A stretch of DNA of 64,000 nucleotides, taken from NCBI RefSeq assembly GCF_014805685.1, contig NC_060896.1:13100889-13164888 (forward strand), written 5' to 3'. The translations under genes and the position numbers were made by a program. This document shows, one piece after another, positions 31,721 through 44,345 of this stretch; position 1 is the first letter of the stretch; each line of letters begins with the position of its first letter. The stretch comes from Silurus meridionalis. Lineage: Eukaryota; Chordata; Actinopteri; Siluriformes; Siluridae. Below the pieces are notes generated by a model. That model was not told the DNA's origin. It worked only from the letters and a program-made list of their open reading frames with translations, and searched no databases.

Positions 31721-32654
31721 CAGTGGCTGGTGGTCAGGGACAGCAAAGCCTTCTCTGAAGAAGCACTGACCTACATTTACAACATAAATTCTAATATTTG
31801 TTCCATGAAATTGTATTCATTTATTCCCAACAGTTTATTCTCTTCATTTTGTAGCGTATCTCTTGGCTGCACTGCATGTGGATGTTAGATTTTTTGTCCA
31901 ATCAGATTTCAGTCTCTATGTGCTGCCATGTCAATCTAATCTGCCCAGGGCCTTCAAAGTCTGCTTTGCTGGCCTTTTTTACCATCGTCTCCTTAATAAA
32001 TAGCTCTGTTTCCTGAACCAATCCGATTTCATATTCGCCTCACAGGGCAGCTAGCTGGCCCAGAATAGCGTCAGCATTTTTCTGTCTTCTGATTGGTTGG
32101 TCAGAGGGAAACTGTTACAGCCAAGTTCGACTAGCAAAACACGTGTGTAGCGATCTGCACACATTAATACATCTGACTTAGACTTTTTTACACCTACGGA
32201 GAAAAATTTATTGATTTGGTCTCAGACATACTTAAAAATCCATTTTCAAGTAAAGCTAGACATCATGAGGAGAGGTCGGCCAACTCCGAAGCTAGCTAGC
32301 TTGTCTCAGCCACTTCCAAACCAGTGAATACGAGTGGTACCACTGGCTTACAGCCTCTGAGGAGCAGTGCAAATGATGAGGCTGCATCTCTGGTGAGTAG
32401 GTTGTTGTATTTTTTTTGTCATGTTATTAGACAAATATTGATTCTAAACTGCTCCAGATGATGTAGGTGCACAGTTGTGGTTGTAGTGTAGAGGTTTGGA
32501 GCTTGCTTTAGTAAATTGTTACTGTTATATTGCGTTTTTGTATTGTATTGATGGTTTCTATAATCACAACGTGATAGTGGTGGTATTAAGAGGTGGATTA
32601 AGTCGGGTAAGTCCCCACTGAAGGCCCAGGTACCAAATGCACGGCCCGCCACTG
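31721..32654. mobile_element. non-autonomous hAT transposon (934 bp) with 8-bp target duplication
   Basis: The ends are inverted: CAGTGGCTGG at 31721 and CAGTGGCGGG (reverse complement of CCCGCCACTG ending at 32654). The flanks are TTTGTTGG (31713-31720) and TTTGTTGT (32655-32662), matching 7 of 8 bases, the hAT target-site length. Inside are a GC-richer stretch with CCAAT-like boxes, a short ORF beginning MRRGRPTPKLASLSQPLP and a good splice donor (CTGGTGAGTAG at ~32394), consistent with the 5' end of a deleted autonomous element. Confidence 0.75.
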
Positions 32655-32844
32655 TTTGTTGTTATGTTTTTCATCTCTAGTTTACACCTAATGGTGCGTC
32701 AAACAAAAAACTTTAAGTGGCCAATAGTTCTGTGGGTAAAAACATATTAATAAATGAGCTTGTGAATGTGTGTTTCTATTAAAGTGGGTGGTAAATGTAT
32801 ATTTGGAGTGCACAAATAACAACCCTGCCATGAACAAAGTCATA

Positions 32845-33006
32845 AAGGTCACACTTTTTCTTCATTCTTATGTCTAATGTGAACATTAACTGAAGCTCTT
32901 GACTCCTCTCTGCATGATTTTATGCATTGTGCTACTGCAACATGACTGGCCGATTGCATAACTGCATAAATAAGCAGATGTACAGTTGTACTATTTAAAA
33001 TTAATG
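32845..33006. mobile_element. end fragment of the same Tc1 family as 28058-29020
   Basis: Shares GGTCACACTTTTTCTTCATT, GTGAACATTAACTGAAGCTC, GATTTTATGCATTGTGC and CATAAATAAGCAGATGTAC with the right arm of that element and ends in a similar ATTAATGG. Only the terminal ~160 bp remains. Confidence 0.7.
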
Positions 33007-33012
33007 GTAAGT

Positions 33013-33013
<1 letters not shown>

Positions 33014-33047
<34 letters not shown>
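33014..33047. repeat. (CA)n microsatellite
   Basis: About 16 CA units directly after the Tc1 end fragment. Confidence 0.95.
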
Positions 33048-33048
<1 letters not shown>

Positions 33049-35167
33049 AAAAAAAAAAGAAAAATGTTACGTGCACTTTTTCCATATATTTGTAAGTTGA
33101 CATTAGAAATGGAAGCTAAATATGTATCGGACACATGCATAAATACATAAACACAAGGTTTGTTTATTTCCTACACATTGCATTTTCATTGTTCAGTGTA
33201 ACCATTGCTACTTGCCTAATGCAAGCATTTAAAGTATTTTTTTTTATATAGAATACTACTGGTGTGACCAGAATAAGTAGAATAAATATTAAGTAGAAAA
33301 AAAATCAGAAATAAGTTAACAATAAGTTAAATTTGCTTCATTTCTTGCATTCCTTATGTGCATATGCATCTGTCATTTTAGTGTCTGACATGCTACAGTA
33401 AACTACCTGTTTACTTCAACCATTCCGCCTGGCTGAAAAAGAAAATAAATAAATACAGGCTGTGGTTCTGCATAAATAATTTATGCAAAGAGTGTATTTT
33501 TCTACCTATAATTTCCTCTCTACAATAGCCTAGCAAGACATTATGCTGTAGAACATATAGACATTAAACTCAACTAATGCAAATTAGTTCATTGCACAAA
33601 TACTTCCATTTTCTTTTTTTAATATATTTCCAATTTTTTCCCTCACAATGGCAGTATTATATAGTCAGTGCCCACAAGAGCTCCTCAAGCTGAATGTCAA
33701 TGATGTTCATCAGGTATGTTAGAATAAAAATAAACGCATCAAACTGCATGCATCAACATGCATCCGCATGCTTACGAAGGTCATGAAGCACCTACTTTTA
33801 TATATAAGTTACATAAGTACCTACATATAGGAATAATAGTTAACAGAGAGAATCCTGAAATACACGCTGCTATTTCTTGATACTCGTACATTTAAATTGT
33901 AAAGTGAATGTAAATTAATGAATAAATGTTAAAAAAAAAAAAAAAATGTTTCCTGGAAATACTTGAGCTGTACTATTTTGCAACAGAATAGTCTGTAACT
34001 CTGCATTTTGTGTATTATTAAATGATTATTATCATAGCATTCTATATAAAAAGCAAGTTTGCAGGTGTTGGGGAAACTAACATTAATTTTTAAAAAATGT
34101 AAGCCCCAACATTTGGGGGTTTGGCAGACATTTTACTAAAATGGTCAAATCTACCGAATTGTTCATGTGCATCCCTGCCTGATTTTGCCAACTAGGCCGT
34201 TAAAGGCCCTTGTGTTTGAACAGCTCCCAAAACTCTATACTTGGGCCATATTTTGGTGTCATTAGAAGCCCTACGGACTTGCCTTATATTTAAAAAAAAA
34301 TGAATTTTGAATATGAGTCCTGTTGACATTTAGATAGATGAAGGAAATCCTACTGCATTGCTGGCTCTACCTTATAGAACTAATTACCCTGTCAAAACTC
34401 ATAAGCACACATATTCAGTGGAAGACTATATTCAATGTCAAGCCAAAAAAAGAATCTATGTAAATACATTTTCAAAACTAAGTTAAGCTTAAATGATCAT
34501 CTGTGTGATTATTTGAGCTTTGAATTGTTTTCTCAATTTACCTTTTTATCAAGCAGTGCATGCCCATGTTGTTTGGCATACTTATGTCTGCCTCATTTAT
34601 AAGATATATGATTTATATTAGATTTGTTTACAAATTCCTTGCATGCAGGTTAAAAGTGATGTTGGTATATACATTTTTAAAGACTTATGTGCAAATGTTC
34701 CTATATGTACACAAACTGAAAATATGCTAATGCAGTTGAATGCCTGATGCTGGAAGGACATTTAATAAAGGCAGTGTTACATAGCAAATACTATTGTATG
34801 TCTTCTCCAAAGAAAGAAAGTCAGAATTCTGGCAGTAGTAAAGTGCCAGCTTGATGCTTACTTCATTAGAGGATCCTGCTGATGGTACATTACACAAAGA
34901 CGTTTTTCTTTGCAAACTTTTTTTTTTTTGGTCTGAACTTCACTTAATAGAAAATTACCATGCCTGTGTTTATATTGCCCACCATATGAGTGGCTTGTTT
35001 ACATAACCATGATTTAAATTTGGTATGCAATTAATAAATTATTAAAGGATTACTAAATGGCTTTCAGAAACAGATGTAAACTCATATTTAGGATTCTTTT
35101 CACATCTCTATAAATGTCCCAGGTTTTTAACATGTTTAAGATTCTCTCATTTGACTCTCCAAGGTAA

Positions 35168-35235
35168 CTCATTTACATTTACATGTATGGCATTTGGCAG
35201 ACGCCCTTACTTATCCAGTGCGACTTACAACTGAG
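35168..35235 (-). mobile_element. teleost SINE tail fragment
   Basis: CATTTACATGTATGGCATTT, then GGCAGACGCCCTTACTTATC and GCGACTTACAA: the conserved SINE tail, here in the opposite orientation to the copy at 25487-25595. Confidence 0.65.
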
Positions 35236-36309
35236 CAGGAACAAAAAAAGAAAGACCAACTCTTCTGAAAGCCTTGCACGGATCAGCTGAACACAACCTT
35301 TAATTCCTGGTTCAAAACCATACCCTGCTGTGTTAACTCAGATTCTCGACTTCAGAAGGTCTGGCACATTTCTTTAAGCTCCCTGGATAAACCGAACATT
35401 AATATTCTTGTTTCCTCAATTTTGCAGGTTGTTTCTGGCCAACCTTTAGCTCTGAAACTCGTATAGCTTTATACCTATCTACTTCTCATTGTAAGTCAGT
35501 ATACATCATTATCATACAAATGTTTGCAATATATTTTTCCTGCACACTTTTACTGCTACAAAAGCTACAAACCCTACAAAAAAGTGAAGGTGAGCAAGTT
35601 GTATTTTTTTTTAGAAGCAAGCCAACAATTGGCAAAGGCATTTGCTACTAATAAAGTAAGGAGAGTAAAATGTGTTAAATTCGATTTTCAGAAATTATGA
35701 CAATGTATTAGAAGTTGAACCGCCAACCTCATCTGATAGGGAATAAACATAAGCAACAAATTTCTCTTTTATCTGGAGAACAGAGCTAACACAGCAGGGT
35801 CAGTGCTTGTGTTTGGGAAGCTGTAAGTATAAATTACATCAGATAACATCTATGTGAAAGGTGCTTTGAATAAAAGTGTCTTTTGAACAAATAAATGTAA
35901 ACAAATCACAGTGTCATTATGTAACTTTTCAAGTGCAAAAATTCTTAATTAAAAACCATTATACAACATAAACTGAAATATTTTAAGCGATTGCTTCTGA
36001 AGATTCGTATCATTTGTACATAAAGGTTAAGAAACAGTTAGATAAAGGTGAACCATTGCTCCAGAAGGCCAGTTAAACATCACGGACAGTCGGGCATGGC
36101 CACAGAAAAATAAAACAAGCCCGTTTGGGGCGGAGCTAGACCCAAGCACTCACGGCTGGAGGGCAATGATTGCATTAAGCCTTCTCAGCATGTCGCCTCA
36201 GCAGGTAATAATAAAATCGTAGCTCACTGGCAGAGAAGGGAGAGATGTTGCATGCATGCTCACAGTAGGCTCCTGTGCCATAACGATTATCTCTACCTCT
36301 GTCTCACTT

Positions 36310-36385
36310 CCTGTATATATGTCTCTCGCTCGCTCTCTCTCAGTTTGTCTTTCTGTGTATGTCTCTCTCTGTCTCTTTCTCACAG
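36310..36385. repeat. CT-rich low-complexity tract
   Basis: Imperfect TCTCTC/TGTCTC repeats on the plus strand. Confidence 0.85.
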
Positions 36386-36919
36386 CAGCAGGCTTGCAAC
36401 ATTTTCCTGGTCAACACAACACTCTTCCCTCTGCAGCTGCTTTATATTTCAATTGCAAGTTCAAGAGTGTGTTTTTTTTTTTATTTCCACTCCCTCCTGC
36501 TCCCAAAGTGATTGCCTTTGCCTTGTATCTACCCATAATATTTTATAATAAACCAAGTATTTAATAAAAGTAGTATTCGTTTAAACCTTATTGACCTGGA
36601 ACAGGATAAAAACCATTACTGAAAGTGAATGAATAAATGTGGTAAATGCAATGATAATCAACTTTGGGGTTTTTTTCCCCTTTCGATCCTCCATCCACAT
36701 GAAAGGAAAACTGCCCACTCCCATGAATACATTGTTGGCTACTTCAGGTCCTGATGCATGCCACTATGCACCCATCGTGACTTGCAATTTTCTCGTGAGT
36801 TTTCACTGACTAGTGGTGCACAGGGTGACCGTGGATCACTTTCTCTGCATATTGGTCGACAAAGTGGGAAAGGCAGTGGAAAGTCAAGATCTACAGCCAA
36901 CAGCAAAAGTTTTAGAGCA

Positions 36920-36944
36920 GGGTTTTTTTTAACACTGAAGAAAA

Positions 36945-37026
<82 letters not shown>

Positions 37027-37064
37027 ATTTTTTTTTTTTTTTTTTCTTCAGTGTAAAAAAACCC
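36920..37064. repeat. (TA)n tract bounded by inverted repeats (palindrome)
   Basis: About 70 bp of TA (36950-37022) lie between GGGTTTTTTTTAACACTGAA (36920-36939) with an A-run and, after a T-run, CTTCAGTGTAAAAAAACCC (37046-37064), its near-exact reverse complement. Same architecture as the 1463-2151 palindrome. Confidence 0.9.
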
Positions 37065-39373
37065 AACTTCAGGTTCCAGTTCTAGTTTTGATCACTAAAA
37101 AATGTGTGGTTCAAGACAAATATCCATGTATTTATCAATAAATGAAAGCTAAATTCTGCACAATCGTCCAATATTTATTTTTTTATTTTAACCCCAAATG
37201 TCTACAGTGCACAAAGCCAAAAACAAAGGAATTTGCCTTGCTGTGTCAATGTATTTGAAATGGGACTTAGACAAAAGGAATGCAAGGCCTTGGCATTTAA
37301 AAACCCACACATTCTTTTAGCAATTTCAAGAACTGAAGCAATTCTATATGCTTCATTTAGAAATCATAAAAGACCATCTGTCAGGAGTATGGCCATTCCC
37401 TATTTTTCATTTTGTTGTTTTAAAGTACTGTTCCTGTTTTCGCTGTCATATTTTTCATCAGTGTTTTATAATGCAGTTGCCGTGGCTCCAGGGTATTTGG
37501 TCACTGTGTTTTGTCCAGTAAACTTTGACTAAAATAACATCTGTCAATCGTGTTAAAAAATGGCTTCATTTACAAAATAAAGGTCAAGGTTTGCTAGGGG
37601 ACAAAACATCTTTTGACTACCTCTCACGCTATGATTCAGTCATATTGAATTTAGACATGTTTACAAGATTAAAACGATTAGATGGAGGTGCTTATAATAC
37701 TACATAATGAGTTTCTTCCCAGCCAAGGACATCTCAACAGTCTCATCTCAAAAAGAGTGATTTCATCGTGTATATCAGGTTTAATCTATCAGTTTGCTTA
37801 CATGAAATTACTACATACCATTGCAGTAATTGGTTTATGAAAGACACCAATTCTTCACTCAGAATTCAGCATTATTACATCTGATCCATTTGATTTAAGC
37901 TGAGTAAAAAACATCCTATAAGCCGATAAAAGCAGTCTCACATAAATGACTTAATGAACTTTCATTTCATAGAAAATGCATGTACAATCTATTTTCTCAT
38001 ACCCTCCTCAGCGATTTCTAAATTTGGTTTAAAAAGACAAGTTTTTCACAGAGTCTGAAACACCATTACAAAATTCACCAAAGTCATACGGAGAACTTGC
38101 CCTCTTATAAGGGTTTCCTGCATTCGTTTCTCTTAAAGTGAGCTCACGGGAAATACTTGCGAATGTACACAACAGTGCCGAAAAGCATCTGTAAAGCAAC
38201 AAAGCACTAACACAGATTTAATTTCTGGCCTCATTAGTAAAACACTGAGCCTCTTGATTTTTCACATCTTATCCAAGTGCTCTATCACGTTCTCTCTGTG
38301 TCTCATTACTGGTGTTTTAAAAGCACTCCATTCAATAATCAGCCTTGCCCAAACCAAAGGTTACAGTTAATCTTAAATAAGCTTTGCAACTATCTGATGA
38401 AGCTAAATGCAATGTTTATTGTAGGTGTTTGAAAGGTCAGATGAGAGTAAGACAATATTTTTGCAATTCAGAAATATTACATGAAAGCCACATGCAGTCT
38501 CCACAAACAAACAAACACACATTTCTATGTATGCACATTATTCCACTTCTATCCCATTTTACTGTTTCAAACCAATGCACTTGTTTAATGTCATGTATCT
38601 TAAGACATTGCATTTTTCATCGTATTAAGATAATTAATAGTATTTGTAATAATAATAATTATAACAATTACAGTAATCAATTAATTGCTAATGCACATTT
38701 CCTCTGTCATTGTCATTTTAATACACACTTTTGATGTTTATTGTCTATTTACTGCAACAATGGAATGCGCTTATCTAGGAATGCCGACTCTAAATGCAAA
38801 TCAATTGTTAATGACTAAACTAGTTTTGTGCCCCACAAATGCCTGTACTGATACCTTACTAATTTAAATGAGTTGTCATGTGAACATGTTCAAATTTGTA
38901 GAGCTCATGAATGTACCATCGCGAGCAATTCATTCAAATCTGACTGGATGCTTGTTATGCCTAGCAAAGCGGCACCACGCAGCATGCCAATACGTTTGTC
39001 CTTGGGAATTCAAACAACTGTGAGCACTGCACAACCAACGCTCCTTCATTAATCAACACTAATTAAGTGTATTGATTGAGGAGAACATCAGGATTTCTAA
39101 GTGAAAGGGTTTGCTAGAGTGCAAACTGGAAACATTACATGTAGTGGCAAAGCCGGAAATGACTTGAAATCAACATTTGCCCTTGGAAGCATCACATGGC
39201 AAAAGTGAGGGAAATGATAAAAGAGAAAAAAAGAGAGATGAAGAAACACTCATGCTTCTCTCTCATTAAATGCTGTCAAACTGAATCAGATCTAGAACTC
39301 TGCTGAGCAAAGGTGAATACTCACTCAATTTCATTGTTTAGGGGCTCCTCATGCACACACATACAAATGAATG

Positions 39374-39375
<2 letters not shown>

Positions 39376-39410
<35 letters not shown>

Positions 39411-39466
39411 AAACACACACACACACTCACACAAACACACACACACACACACACACACTCACACAG
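39376..39466. repeat. (CA)n microsatellite with CTCACACAAA interruptions
   Basis: CA runs separated three times by CTCACA; the larger pattern is itself a short tandem repeat. Confidence 0.95.
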
Positions 39467-41672
39467 TGGCCTAACAACATATCAGCACTCAACACACATA
39501 CCAAGGTTATGTTCTAGGCATTTACATTTCAACATAAACATGTTCAAATTGTACACAAATGCTCAAGTGTTTATGCTGCTATTATTAAAATGGAAACTAA
39601 AAAGAAAAAAACAGATACTAAACGTATTAAAAAGTAAACATCAATTGAGTAAACTTAATCTCATCTAAAGGTAAAGCATTAAGGATACAATAGCATGCAG
39701 TAAAATGCATAAAAAAATTATAGAAAATCCCTATAAAATATCAAATAAATGTAAAGCTGATACTCTGAGCGACTCGTTTGGACAAACCATTCACAGAGAT
39801 CAAATATTCGGCAAAAAATGAACCTATTCTCGAGTAAGGACCTGTTTAATTAGCCTAAAAGCACAGGTCTGTAAACAAAAGCTGCATTACTGTATTGCCA
39901 CAGTACAGTTATGACAGTTATGACTGCTTGACTGATTGCTGCGTAGCTACTAACTAATGCAAGGCAATATGCCATCCACTCTGCTTTAGCCACGACAGTG
40001 GGGTACAACGTAACGATTAACTAAGACAAAGATCATGGTGACATTTCATGCAGCAAGCAGTATTTTAATGCTGTCAATCTTACAAACCCATTTAACACAT
40101 TTCAAGGTTGCAGGCACACTGTACACAATAAAAGCGAACCATGGTTGAAAAACTTTGCTTTCTCATAATCTGAAAGACCATTATGTGAAAAAATGTTTCA
40201 AATATCAGGTACAAAAAAAAAAAATTATGTGCAAATAAAATTCATATTACCGTGACACCTAACAAGTGTTTCTGAATTTGAAGTTTGGAAGTGTCTCGTA
40301 ATATTTTATTCTGCAATTACAAACCATTACTGAAATGTATTTTGCTGGGTCCGTCCAGATAAATTATGGGAAAATATAAAACTAAACTACAAGTATAAAA
40401 TATGGGTAACGTGTATCCACTTTTATTCGACACACATTAATAATATTCAATGTCTCTTGTAACTCCAATATATTCTGACAATGCGCATAACCTACTGAGA
40501 CCAATAAGAATATAAAAGCGCGAGTCAGTATTTCGAACAGCGCTATTACCTGAAAGAGATATTTATAGAATTAAGCCAAAACCATAAATAATAAGAAAAG
40601 TTGTTTTATTTACATTGTATTTTTCTTTCACACTGAGCTCCAAAAAGAAAGCTGGCACCTTGCCTTGCTCAATAGAGCCATCTAGTGGCTGACAGCACAA
40701 ATTGCCTTTATTTAAATCATTAAAAAAAAACCGAGGCAACTCAGCGAGCAGAAATAAATAGGGTAGAGCTCTCTCTATATGAGTGCTGCTCATATAACAG
40801 CTGCAAGCTAAGCCAAAAAAAAGTCATTCTAGACCATAACTAGTGCATCAAGCCTTCTATGATGATAACTATAGGTCTGGATCTTTTTTTATAATTAAAA
40901 GGTGATTTGCAAAGTATGAAAGTTGAATTGGACTGTGGCCATAATGATGGAATAGGATATCCTGACCTGGTAATAGCACTGTTATTTATCACCAGGTAAA
41001 GCGATTTAATAGACTTCGTGCATAGAGTCAATTAGAAGAAACCATCTGTGCTGTGAGCAACACAAACCTCATTGAATTACGGCAACTCTTCATCACCAAA
41101 AAGGATCGATTGAGACAGGGGGGGAAACACACCAGCCAGGGACAAGACTAAAAAAATGCTCTCACAACACAAGTTCGTTCAATAAATAGGAACTAAATCC
41201 TTCTGAGGAAAAACACCATTCGCATGGTGCAGCTACTGCACATTGTGTGTATCCCAGTAGCTGTAAGTTATGATATAGGTTTATTACTTTAATAATGTAG
41301 GTGTGCAGCAGTATGCACTACGCCTCAGGAATATAAAGAGAGTGAACAGTGTGGAAACCCTACCGGGGGCTCAGTACATTGTTTTCTTTTTCAATAAAAA
41401 AGCTTAACATAATTCATTAAAGCTATGAGACAGCGTGTCAAACATTGGTCTATTAATAGCAAAAATAACAAATACATACACTAGTCTTTATTATTTATTT
41501 ATTTTTACACCGCACAGTGCGTGAGTATCGTACAGCCTTACAAACTCAGCGTTCTGCTCGCACCGCATGGAAACCGTGCCAAAAAGTCCACTTTTGCACA
41601 ATTTCTGTGTTTAACATGAATATAACGAGTAGAAGAGAGGATTAACACTGGGAAATCGCACACGCAGCCTAC

Positions 41673-41960
41673 CTCGGAACGGTGCCGGTGTGCACGTCGT
41701 TCAGCGTCCGTCCATCCACGGGCGTCGCGTGTGAAATGTTAGTCTCCGCTTTTCACGTCGCCAGTTTACTTCAGTTTTTTGAACCGGAACGAAGCAGCCG
41801 TTTGAAATGTATCACACGGTTGTGTGTTTGTATGTGTGTGTTTGTTTTCTAATCGATAAGAACGGGTTGTGAGCGCGGCACCGTGGCGCTTGGTGAACCC
41901 GCAGCGCGCAACGCAACGCAGCATCAGCACCGCGCTGTCCCGCTTCCGCGCTCCGGCCCA
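41673..41960 (-). other. megf11: probable non-coding first exon of megf11
   Basis: A GC-rich stretch on the minus strand ends in a strong donor (CCGAG then GTAGGC, junction at 41673/41672). The next megf11 exon begins with its own acceptor eight bases upstream of the ATG, so at least one upstream untranslated exon is required, and this is the only CpG-rich, promoter-like candidate to the right before map2k1. The transcription start is inferred at about 41950 from a TTTAAAA box at ~41975-41981. An extra 5' exon inside the 30 kb intron cannot be excluded. Confidence 0.55.
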
Positions 41961-42060
41961 AGCGCGCGGCCCCGTTTTAAACTCACGTGACGTCAGCCAC
42001 CTGCGGTGAAGCCGCGCGTGCCCCGGGGACGTTCGGCACGCTTTGAAAACGCGCGCGCCC
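41673..42060 (-). promoter_or_regulatory. CpG-rich promoter of megf11 with overlapping E-box and CRE
   Basis: Base composition switches sharply from AT-rich to GC-rich with many CpGs. On the plus strand CACGTG (41984-41989) overlaps a perfect cAMP response element TGACGTCA (41988-41995). Immediately downstream in the minus direction is a TATA-like TTTAAAA. The order CRE/E-box, TATA-like box, GC-rich exon, splice donor fits a minus-strand promoter. Assignment to megf11 is by position and inferred. Confidence 0.6.
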
Positions 42061-43699
42061 TCAGCTCATTCTTTACCATCTACTGTATTCCTTATTTCCC
42101 CCTTTTTAATTTTTTTATTTTGCTAACTTCGTCTCCTAATCAACCTGTTTCTATAGTGTACCCCGGCATATTTTGTTGAAGTAATCATTCTGCTCGGGTC
42201 TACATGCCTTTATTTAATTAATTTTTTCATTCGATTCAGTTTTCCTTTATTAGTAGTTTAAGGGCTGCTGAATAAATGCAAGCCATGCTGATGACAGGCA
42301 CAAACAGTTTGGGCTGCGGATCGCTGCGCGTCTGTGAAAATGCTTCATTATGCACCAATCTGCTGCACAAACTCGCCAGTGCAAAAAAGCGACCCACTTT
42401 GAATATTTCCTTTGATACATCTCTCAGTAACAAACACAACACTGCTTTTACTCTAATGCTGCGTGAAGCAAAAACAAACTCCCATTGTATATTCACTCAA
42501 ATTAGAAACGATTACACTCATAGATACAATTTTAAATATGGTGCATCAATAATCTGACATCTCATTTGAATAAGATCAGATGCATTCGTGAAGAAGGGTG
42601 TCTGCTACTTCTATGCAAATCCAGCAATTATCCAGATCTGTTTCAGTGGCAGCCCGCTGGGGGACAGCTATAGGTTCCATGATCTGCTGATTAAGCTGTT
42701 CTGTTTTGGTGAACTGTCCAGAAAGTTTGTGTATATTAACTTCAACCAGTCCCAGTAGTGTTACAGTAGGGGGCAACACGATCAGCACTTATAGTCTGAG
42801 CCCTAGTGGTTGGAGTTCCTCAAGAAGAAAGGAAAGAAGGAAAATACATTTCTCATGAGAGATAAAGAGAAATATTTTGGAAGAATAAATAGGCAAGCAG
42901 GCTGAACGTTTTGCCTGTGAAACATTCAAGGTTTCTGAGGGCTTTTTTACTCTTTCTGAATTTTATTGTGCAAAACATGTGAGGTTCTCTGGGGGCTTTA
43001 CTGCTGCTTCTCAAAGGCACAAATAGCTGGCTCTGCCTCAGATGTAAGCTCAGGACTTTTTTTGGGGGGGAATTGATGTTTTGAGCAATTATACCATATT
43101 CAAACACAAAATGAAATAACAGAATATGGTTTTGGATCATTTAATAATAGAATATACATGAAATTATACATTTATATACATTTCAACAGGTCAAAAGACT
43201 ATGTGAGATATATCACATTTTAAAGATTGAACAGTGTGTCTGGCATAGGCTGAGACAAAATCTTCTGTTATTGTATTATTTTGAATCTAATCATTATAAG
43301 CCACAAACACTGAGATTTTAGCAGATTGGTATTTGAATCTTTATATTAATGAGGAAGATAATTATGCATAATAACAGGGTTATTTTAAACCCTTGGTTCT
43401 GAATCACCACTGTCCAGTAATAAAGCTATTCTCATACGGTGATTATATTTCTTGAACGAAGCTACTGCATTATTATACCTGCATTGATTAAGGATTAATG
43501 TGTAGGACATGTACGTGCAAAAAGAATTAAGTTAAACAAATGTATTATGTTTGTATGAAACCATCACACAGGTTACCCAACTGCTTGACAGGTCCTGTCG
43601 GCAGGAATCACATTACTGTTTGTGATAGCCTTAGACTGCAGTACAGAGACTCATCACTGAAGCCATTATCAGGCAATCACACAAATATGCAATGTTTAC

Positions 43700-43776
43700 T
43701 TTCCTAATCCGAGGATTGAACCCACAACCTTACACACCACAGTCACCTGCCTTAACCACTATGCCACTCAAACACA
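43700..43776 (-). mobile_element. tRNA-derived SINE head with A and B boxes
   Basis: On the minus strand: GAGTGGCATAGTGGTTAAGG (A-box part), then TTGTGGGTTCAATCCTCGG (B-box GGTTCAATCC). This spacing is typical of the tRNA-derived promoter of fish SINEs. No cloverleaf acceptor end is present, so it is not a tRNA gene. Confidence 0.7.
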
Positions 43777-44174
43777 GTGTAGACAGCCCAAAAACAGAGC
43801 TTCTATCCATTCTTTTAAATCTCATCATGTGTGCAATAGCGACAATCATTAATAAAGCACCTACATTACAGGTCTTATGATTTCCTTTCAGATAAAAGTT
43901 TGCATCATATATCTATTGGGTAATAGATATATATAGTTTTATGTATCAAGATTCATATTATTCATTTTACTATATCTGTCTTCTGTCCTCCATGGTGGTT
44001 GCTGTTTATTCACTCCTCAATTTATTAATATTTTGTCTTTACATCCTACTTGCATTCAATACTTTATGTAAACCTGATGCACATGTACTGCACTGTGCAC
44101 AAACACATTCACTAAATTTGACTATCCAAATCAATGTCATGCAGAATGTGTGCAATGTGTGCAGTATTATTCCC

Positions 44175-44345
44175 TAGATAGAACACCTGTCCATCTCAGG
44201 GCACAATAACACCCATTCACATTTGAGGCAGTTTATCTTAACCACTACACCTACTTGCAAATTTTCATGGGGTAGGAGAAAACCAGAGAACCCAGAGGAA
44301 TACCTAAACAGAAACAGGGAGAACATGCAAAAAAAAACTCACAGA
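44175..44345 (+). repeat. degraded teleost retroposon fragment
   Basis: CCTGTCCATCTCAGGGCAC, GGAGAAAACCAGAGAACCC, AGGAATACCTAAACAG and GGGAGAACATGCAAAA: the 'gaaaccggagaacccggaggaaa...gggagaacatgc' repeat of many fish, same family as 15885-16110. Confidence 0.65.

Larger units (their letters stand above)
11959..41672. other. megf11 intron 1 (~30 kb)
   Basis: The long first intron between the inferred 5' exon and the signal-peptide exon. No other protein-coding exon was recognised on either strand; apparent ORFs are short and unlike known proteins. The repeats and transposon relics inside it are listed separately. The remaining AT-rich sequence may include conserved non-coding elements, which cannot be told without cross-species comparison. 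Confidence 0.5.

Noticed and set aside
39351..39470. His/Thr-rich ORF
   Set aside because: Translation of the CA microsatellite.
40563..40793. Minus-strand 76-codon ORF near the megf11 promoter
   Set aside because: No recognisable domain, no splice context and AT-rich codon use; treated as chance.
42236..42557. Overlapping ORFs of 86 and 93 codons on opposite strands
   Set aside because: Neither resembles a known protein nor has flanking splice sites or a promoter of its own.
43700..43776. tRNA gene on the minus strand
   Set aside because: A and B boxes are present, but no acceptor stem or complete cloverleaf; fits a SINE head.
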